Shown piece by piece: positions 6,478-8,562 of a DNA stretch of 8,562 nucleotides (within the stretch, counting starts at the first letter, position 1; the number at the start of each line of letters is the position of its first letter). The notes under the pieces were generated by a model. It was not told the DNA's origin and searched no databases. It worked only from the letters and a program-made list of their open reading frames with translations. The translations under genes were made by a program, and so were the position numbers. Origin of the DNA: Candidatus Saccharibacteria bacterium CG10_big_fil_rev_8_21_14_0_10_47_8 (GTDB lineage: Bacteria > Patescibacteriota > Saccharimonadia > Saccharimonadales > UBA10212); contig PFEG01000051.1 in assembly GCA_002793885.1 (NCBI GenBank), positions 1,101 to 9,662 on the forward strand. The letters run 5' to 3'.

Positions 6478-7098
6478 CTACATGTCGGCAAGTTCATGCT
6501 TAAGCTCATCGAGCATGTTCTTGTGATCGAGATAATCAACCATAAATTGCTCGTAGCTACGCACGTCATTATCAAACAATTGAAGTACTTTGCCAGGCAT
6601 AACCCAATCGGATTTGTACTTTCCCCGATAATACGGGTAACTAGAGTACGGCCAAGCCTTATAGTCCCGGGCATTTAGGTGGATATATCGGCTGATGTGA
6701 TGCAGGTAGGCTTCGTTTGTAATTTTGGAACACTTGTACACTCCTTGAAAAAGATGCCCCACGCGTCTATATTTCTTGTTGAAATAGGTAGTATAGGCGC
6801 CAGCCACTCTGCGCATAAGCTTTGTTACAGATGTGGCGTCCTGACTCAAATAGAACAAAAGATGAAAATGATTGGTCATTAAACTGTAAGCCAGGAGCTC
6901 CAGCTTTCCTTCATAAGTCTCGTAAGGAGTTCCTCGCTTATCAGATTGAGTTTTACCGCTCAAGTGCCTTTTTAGTAGATTCAAAAAGACGGTATAGTCC
7001 TGATCGTCTTGGAATATAGCTCGTTTCTCTACACCCCTGTTGTAAACATGGTAATAAGCATCTTCGGTGTACTGTTTTATAACGTTTCTAGCCGGCAT
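6478..7098 (-). CDS. REP-associated (RAYT) / IS200-like HUH transposase
   Basis: 206 residues, Y1_Tnp superfamily. The DNA-nicking HUH motif is N76-H77-F78-H79 in YSLMTNHFHLL. The start has YYHVYNRG (15-22), the HV.NRG signature of RAYTs. The nucleophile tyrosine is expected in AYTTYFNKKY (101-110), at Y102 or Y105, followed by GHLFQGVYK (114-122). RYIHLN (137-142) and PYSSY (150-154) complete the RAYT pattern. The enzyme would cut and rejoin single-stranded DNA at hairpins. I chose ATG at 7098 because GGAGGAGG lies just upstream; a GTG at 7140 in the same frame would begin inside the upstream palindrome and add 14 unconserved residues. All family motifs are intact, so the gene may be active. 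It sits between rplU and the LamG gene. Confidence 0.92.
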   Translation of the reverse strand: MPARNVIKQYTEDAYYHVYNRGVEKRAIFQDDQDYTVFLNLLKRHLSGKTQSDKRGTPYETYEGKLELLAYSLMTNHFHLLFYLSQDATSVTKLMRRVAGAYTTYFNKKYRRVGHLFQGVYKCSKITNEAYLHHISRYIHLNARDYKAWPYSSYPYYRGKYKSDWVMPGKVLQLFDNDVRSYEQFMVDYLDHKNMLDELKHELADM

Positions 7099-7100
7099 AA

Positions 7101-7109
7101 TCCTCCTCC
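7101..7109 (-). promoter_or_regulatory. Strong Shine-Dalgarno of the transposase, decides the start
   Basis: GGAGGAGGA on the minus strand ends two bases before ATG at 7098; the inner GGAGG is spaced about five bases from the start. It is the best Shine-Dalgarno in the window and argues against the upstream GTG at 7140. The REP palindrome at 7119-7139 lies nine bases further upstream, so a folded or enzyme-bound hairpin could affect access to this site. Confidence 0.8.
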
Positions 7110-7118
7110 ACTTGAAAA

Positions 7119-7139
7119 TGCAAAGGTCAGACCTCTGCA
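7119..7139. repeat. REP-like palindrome upstream of the transposase
   Basis: TGCAAAGGTC and GACCTCTGCA are arms of ten bases around a central A, with one A-C mismatch on the plus strand that becomes a G-T wobble on the gene's strand. Core and mismatch are the same as in the copy at 6336-6364. It lies between rplU and the transposase ribosome binding site. Confidence 0.85.
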
Positions 7140-7177
7140 CGTAGTAGTTGTGTGGGGTATGATAATACTATGGGTGG

Positions 7178-7195
7178 TGAGCAGTAAATTGCTCA
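7178..7195. repeat. Small hairpin between rplU and transposase
   Basis: TGAGCA (7178-7183) pairs with TGCTCA (7190-7195) around six bases. It lies about 47 bases after the rplU stop. No T-run follows on the minus strand, so it is weak as a terminator. Nothing else stands out in this 100-base gap. Confidence 0.3.
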
Positions 7196-7241
7196 TGGCT
7201 AATTTATTTATGAGTCTAGGCTGTTTGGTAAGCTGTGTGGT

Positions 7242-7562
7242 CTAGGAGATTTTGGTGATTTTTATCTGGGTGTGGCGCTGGCGGTGGCCTTTGGTTTTAT
7301 GAACGCGTTTTTTAGCCTTGTAGCGGATAGCTGTTATCTTGTCGGCTTTGACCACTTGCTCGGTAATATCGGCTGTTACCTTAACACCTTCGACAATCGG
7401 AGCGCCAACGGTTACGTTATCTCCGTCAATCACCATCAGCGCCTCAAATGAGGCGTCTTTAGCGGGTGTAAGCAGCTCTACTAAAAGAGTCTCGCCTTCA
7501 GATACGAGATACTGCTTGCCGCCGGTGGCAATTACTGCCTTTTTAGTTGTTTTGTCTGCCAT
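7242..7562 (-). CDS. rplU: 50S ribosomal protein bL21
   Basis: 106 residues, the normal length for bL21 (about 103). It binds 23S rRNA in the large subunit. The diagnostic parts are AVIATGGKQYLVSEGE near the start (residues 9-24), a FEALMVIDGDNVTVGAPIV.G core (39-59), and the basic RNA-binding C-terminus (KAKKRVHKTKGHRQRHTQIKITKI). Start ATG at 7562; no clear Shine-Dalgarno lies ahead of it (minus-strand sequence TATAGAAATT). It usually stands directly before rpmA (bL27) in bacteria, but here the transposase unit follows and rpmA is not in the window. The leader of this gene lies in the structured inverted-repeat region. Confidence 0.96.
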   Translation of the reverse strand: MADKTTKKAVIATGGKQYLVSEGETLLVELLTPAKDASFEALMVIDGDNVTVGAPIVEGVKVTADITEQVVKADKITAIRYKAKKRVHKTKGHRQRHTQIKITKIS

Positions 7563-7612
7563 AATTTCTATAAGAGTCTAACAGAGATAGCCATCCCTGT
7601 AAAGGCATGGAC

Positions 7613-7788
7613 CTACTTTGGACAGCCAAAGTAGCAAAGCTGCCGGGCGCGTCACCAACTTGATGTATCTGTTAGCGCCAAATAGGCTCGCTAAAGAACT
7701 CCTTGAAAGACTGCCCCCCGGCAGTCTTTGCTGCGTCGAACATGCTTTAGCGGCCAAGCCCACCTATTTGGTACAACATCTACTCAGG
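7613..7788 (+). repeat. Structured inverted-repeat element, left arm
   Basis: This arm, read on the plus strand, aligns along its whole length with the right arm read on the minus strand. Landmarks in order: hairpin CTACTTTGG-ACAG-CCAAAGTAG (7613-7634); conserved ACTTGAT.(T/C)ATCTG; stem CCAAATAGG (7678-7686) with CCTATTTGG (7763-7771); nested stem CGCTAAAG (7689-7696) with CTTTAGCG (7745-7752); conserved GAACTCCT; inner hairpin AAAGACTGCC-CCCC-GGCAGTCTTT (7706-7729); end CTCAGG. This makes a leading hairpin plus a long three-part nested stem. It could be a structured RNA, a non-autonomous mobile element, or a decayed gene pair. I do not recognise the family. Confidence 0.7.
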
Positions 7789-7857
7789 TTGGTTCCTTAT
7801 GCCCGGACCCCTCGCTGCGTCGAGGACTGGGATCTAGTTTCGGGCATCTGCCGAAGA
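7789..7857. repeat. Palindromic centre of the inverted repeat
   Basis: Between the arms, CAGGT (7785-7789) faces ACCTG (7857-7861). Inside, ATGCCCG (7799-7805) pairs with CGGGCAT (7841-7847), and within that CCTCG (7810-7814) pairs with CGAGG (7821-7825) around CTGCGT. The centre would fold into its own stem and complete a symmetric cruciform. Confidence 0.6.
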
Positions 7858-8034
7858 CCTGAAACAGATGATGTGAAAAATAGGCGTCTTTGAGCGCGAG
7901 AGCTGTTTGACGAATAAACTTGCCAGTGGCAAGTTTGTGAGGAGTTCTCGAGCAAGCCTGTTTTTTATCATCAGATGTATCAAGTCGAGGCAGCAGTCCG
8001 AGAGTTTTGCGCCACTTTGGCGGTCCAAAGTGGC
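7858..8034 (-). repeat. Structured inverted-repeat element, right arm
   Basis: Read on the minus strand it has the same order as the left arm: hairpin GCCACTTTGG-ACCG-CCAAAGTGGC (8034-8011); ACTTGATACATCTG; a stem between 7956-7972 and 7867-7885; a nested stem TGCTCGAG with CTCTCGCGC; conserved GAGAACTCCT; inner hairpin AAACTTGCCA-C-TGGCAAGTTT (7936-7916); end TTTCAGG. Sequence differs much from the left arm inside the stems, yet the stems still pair. It starts 33 bases after the ileS stop and is on the same strand as ileS and rplU. Confidence 0.7.
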
Positions 8035-8067
8035 ATCTAGAGTTTGGTACTTTTCAAATGTACATTC

Positions 8068-8562
8068 CTATCTGTTTCTAGCTATAGAAATGTTGATTTC
8101 TTGGCCATCCAGCTTAACTGTTTCGGTGTACTCGGCCCAGTCATCCCCCTCGGGGCGCTTGACGGTTAAAGTTTCGCTATCAATCGTACCCCTAAACTGC
8201 TTGGCTGCCTCTGTTATTTCGGCCGATTCTGAGAATATGTTGAGCAAAATACGATCTTCTACATTAAACCCAGCTTTTTTGCGGGCATTCTGCACAAACC
8301 GCACCAAATCACGAGCAATCCCCTCGTTTTTAAGCTCAGGGGTCAGTTTGGTGTCTAGTTTCACCGTTTCGCCCTTATCCGCCCAAACTACCTCTTTGAC
8401 GTTAAGCTCTTCACAAATGATATTGGCAAATTCGTCTGGACGTCCTACCTTAGCCGAAACGGTAACTTTGCCAAGCGGTTGTCGAACCTTTATACCCTCC
8501 GTTGCCCGTTGAGATAATCCTTCGGTAATAATTTTTTCGCGTACTACAGCCATATCTTCTAG
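8068..8562 (-). CDS. ileS: Isoleucyl-tRNA synthetase, C-terminal part only
   Basis: 164 codons of the 3' end are visible and the frame is open at the right edge, so the catalytic domain is outside the window. The enzyme charges tRNA(Ile) with isoleucine in the cytoplasm. The visible part matches the anticodon-binding end plus the C-terminal extension (DUF5915) of the eukaryote-like class of IleS: LEDMAVVREKI..EGL at the edge, then GIKVRQPLGKVTV, NVKEVVW, and TKLTPELKNEGIARDLVRFV with ARKKAGFNVEDRI. That class is known for natural mupirocin resistance, which is an inference here. An internal ATG at 8553 (MAVVRE) is not the start, because conserved sequence continues upstream. The gene ends with TAG, and the structured inverted repeat starts 33 bases later. 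Confidence 0.93.
   Translation of the reverse strand, partial: LEDMAVVREKIITEGLSQRATEGIKVRQPLGKVTVSAKVGRPDEFANIICEELNVKEVVWADKGETVKLDTKLTPELKNEGIARDLVRFVQNARKKAGFNVEDRILLNIFSESAEITEAAKQFRGTIDSETLTVKRPEGDDWAEYTETVKLDGQEINISIARNR

Larger units (their letters stand above)
6336..7139 (-). mobile_element. RAYT/IS200-like unit: transposase plus flanking palindromes
   Basis: One HUH-type transposase gene is bounded by members of one palindrome family: a single copy upstream (7119-7139) and an inverted pair downstream (6336-6424). IS200/IS605 and RAYT enzymes recognise such hairpins as single-stranded DNA next to the cleavage sites. The upstream copy and the first downstream copy have the same orientation and share the same single G-T wobble when read on the gene's strand. 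Exact ends cannot be fixed, because these elements leave no target duplication and have no terminal inverted repeats. Confidence 0.7.
7563..8067. other. 505-base gene-free region between ileS and rplU, highly structured
   Basis: No gene can be supported here. Short frames exist on both strands, but they lack ribosome binding sites and run through perfect hairpins. From 7613 to 8034 the region is one large inverted repeat: two arms of 176 and 177 bases and a 69-base centre. Outside that block, 7563-7612 is the immediate leader of rplU and 8035-8067 follows the ileS stop; neither shows a clear promoter or terminator. Confidence 0.8.

Noticed and set aside
7099..7140. Longer transposase starting at GTG 7140 (220 residues)
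   Set aside because: The extra 14 codons are translated from the REP palindrome and the Shine-Dalgarno itself; ATG at 7098 has a strong ribosome binding site and fits the family start.
7613..8034. tRNA, T-box or rRNA fragment in the structured region
   Set aside because: No T-loop GTTCGA.. box in a cloverleaf context, no T-box antiterminator sequence or terminator, and no rRNA segment that I recognise; it also lies downstream of ileS, not upstream.
7907..8512. Plus-strand frame of 201 codons opposite ileS
   Set aside because: Its larger part is the antisense shadow of the clear IleS C-terminus; the first part lies in the inverted-repeat arm.

Overview
The window reads as a piece of a small-genome bacterium of the Candidate Phyla Radiation (Patescibacteria), most likely Saccharibacteria. 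The reasons are the style of its two surface proteins (an N-terminal NFQGRL-type module, scattered DSTTAFQ.QNAAG motifs, LamG triplets), an isoleucyl-tRNA synthetase with the long C-terminal extension, and a RAYT-type transposase with its palindromes. This is an inference from protein style; no marker in the window settles the phylum. The standard code fits: long frames are open without in-frame TGA, and all four visible stop codons are TAG.

Every recognisable gene lies on the minus strand, so the natural reading order is from right to left. At 8562-8068 is the C-terminal end of ileS. A 505-base gene-free stretch (8067-7563) follows; it is filled by two diverged copies of a structured element of about 176 bases, facing each other around a palindromic centre. 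Next come rplU (7562-7242, ribosomal protein bL21) and a one-gene HUH transposase unit (7139-6336): a RAYT/IS200-like gene with a REP-type palindrome just ahead of its ribosome binding site and an inverted pair of the same palindrome after its stop. Then comes a 687-residue membrane-anchored protein with three LamG domains (6275-4212).

A second gene-free stretch (4211-3572, 640 bases) holds a second inverted pair of the same palindrome family, several tandem repeats, one DnaA-box-like 9-mer, an intrinsic terminator pointing to the right, a second diverged copy of that hairpin, and two blocks of heptamer repeats. From 3571 to the left edge runs a very large secreted protein (1190 residues visible, no stop) with a signal peptide, a DUF1349-like beta-sandwich, and at least six beta-propeller-like blades.

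The housekeeping genes (ileS, rplU) and the two surface-protein genes have no evident functional link. The surface genes probably serve cell-surface adhesion or carbohydrate binding, which fits the host-dependent life of these bacteria. The most interesting unexplained structure is the 7613-8034 inverted pair, whose stems keep pairing although their sequence has changed. The second is the spread of the transposase's palindromes into inverted pairs, one of them more than 2 kb from the gene.
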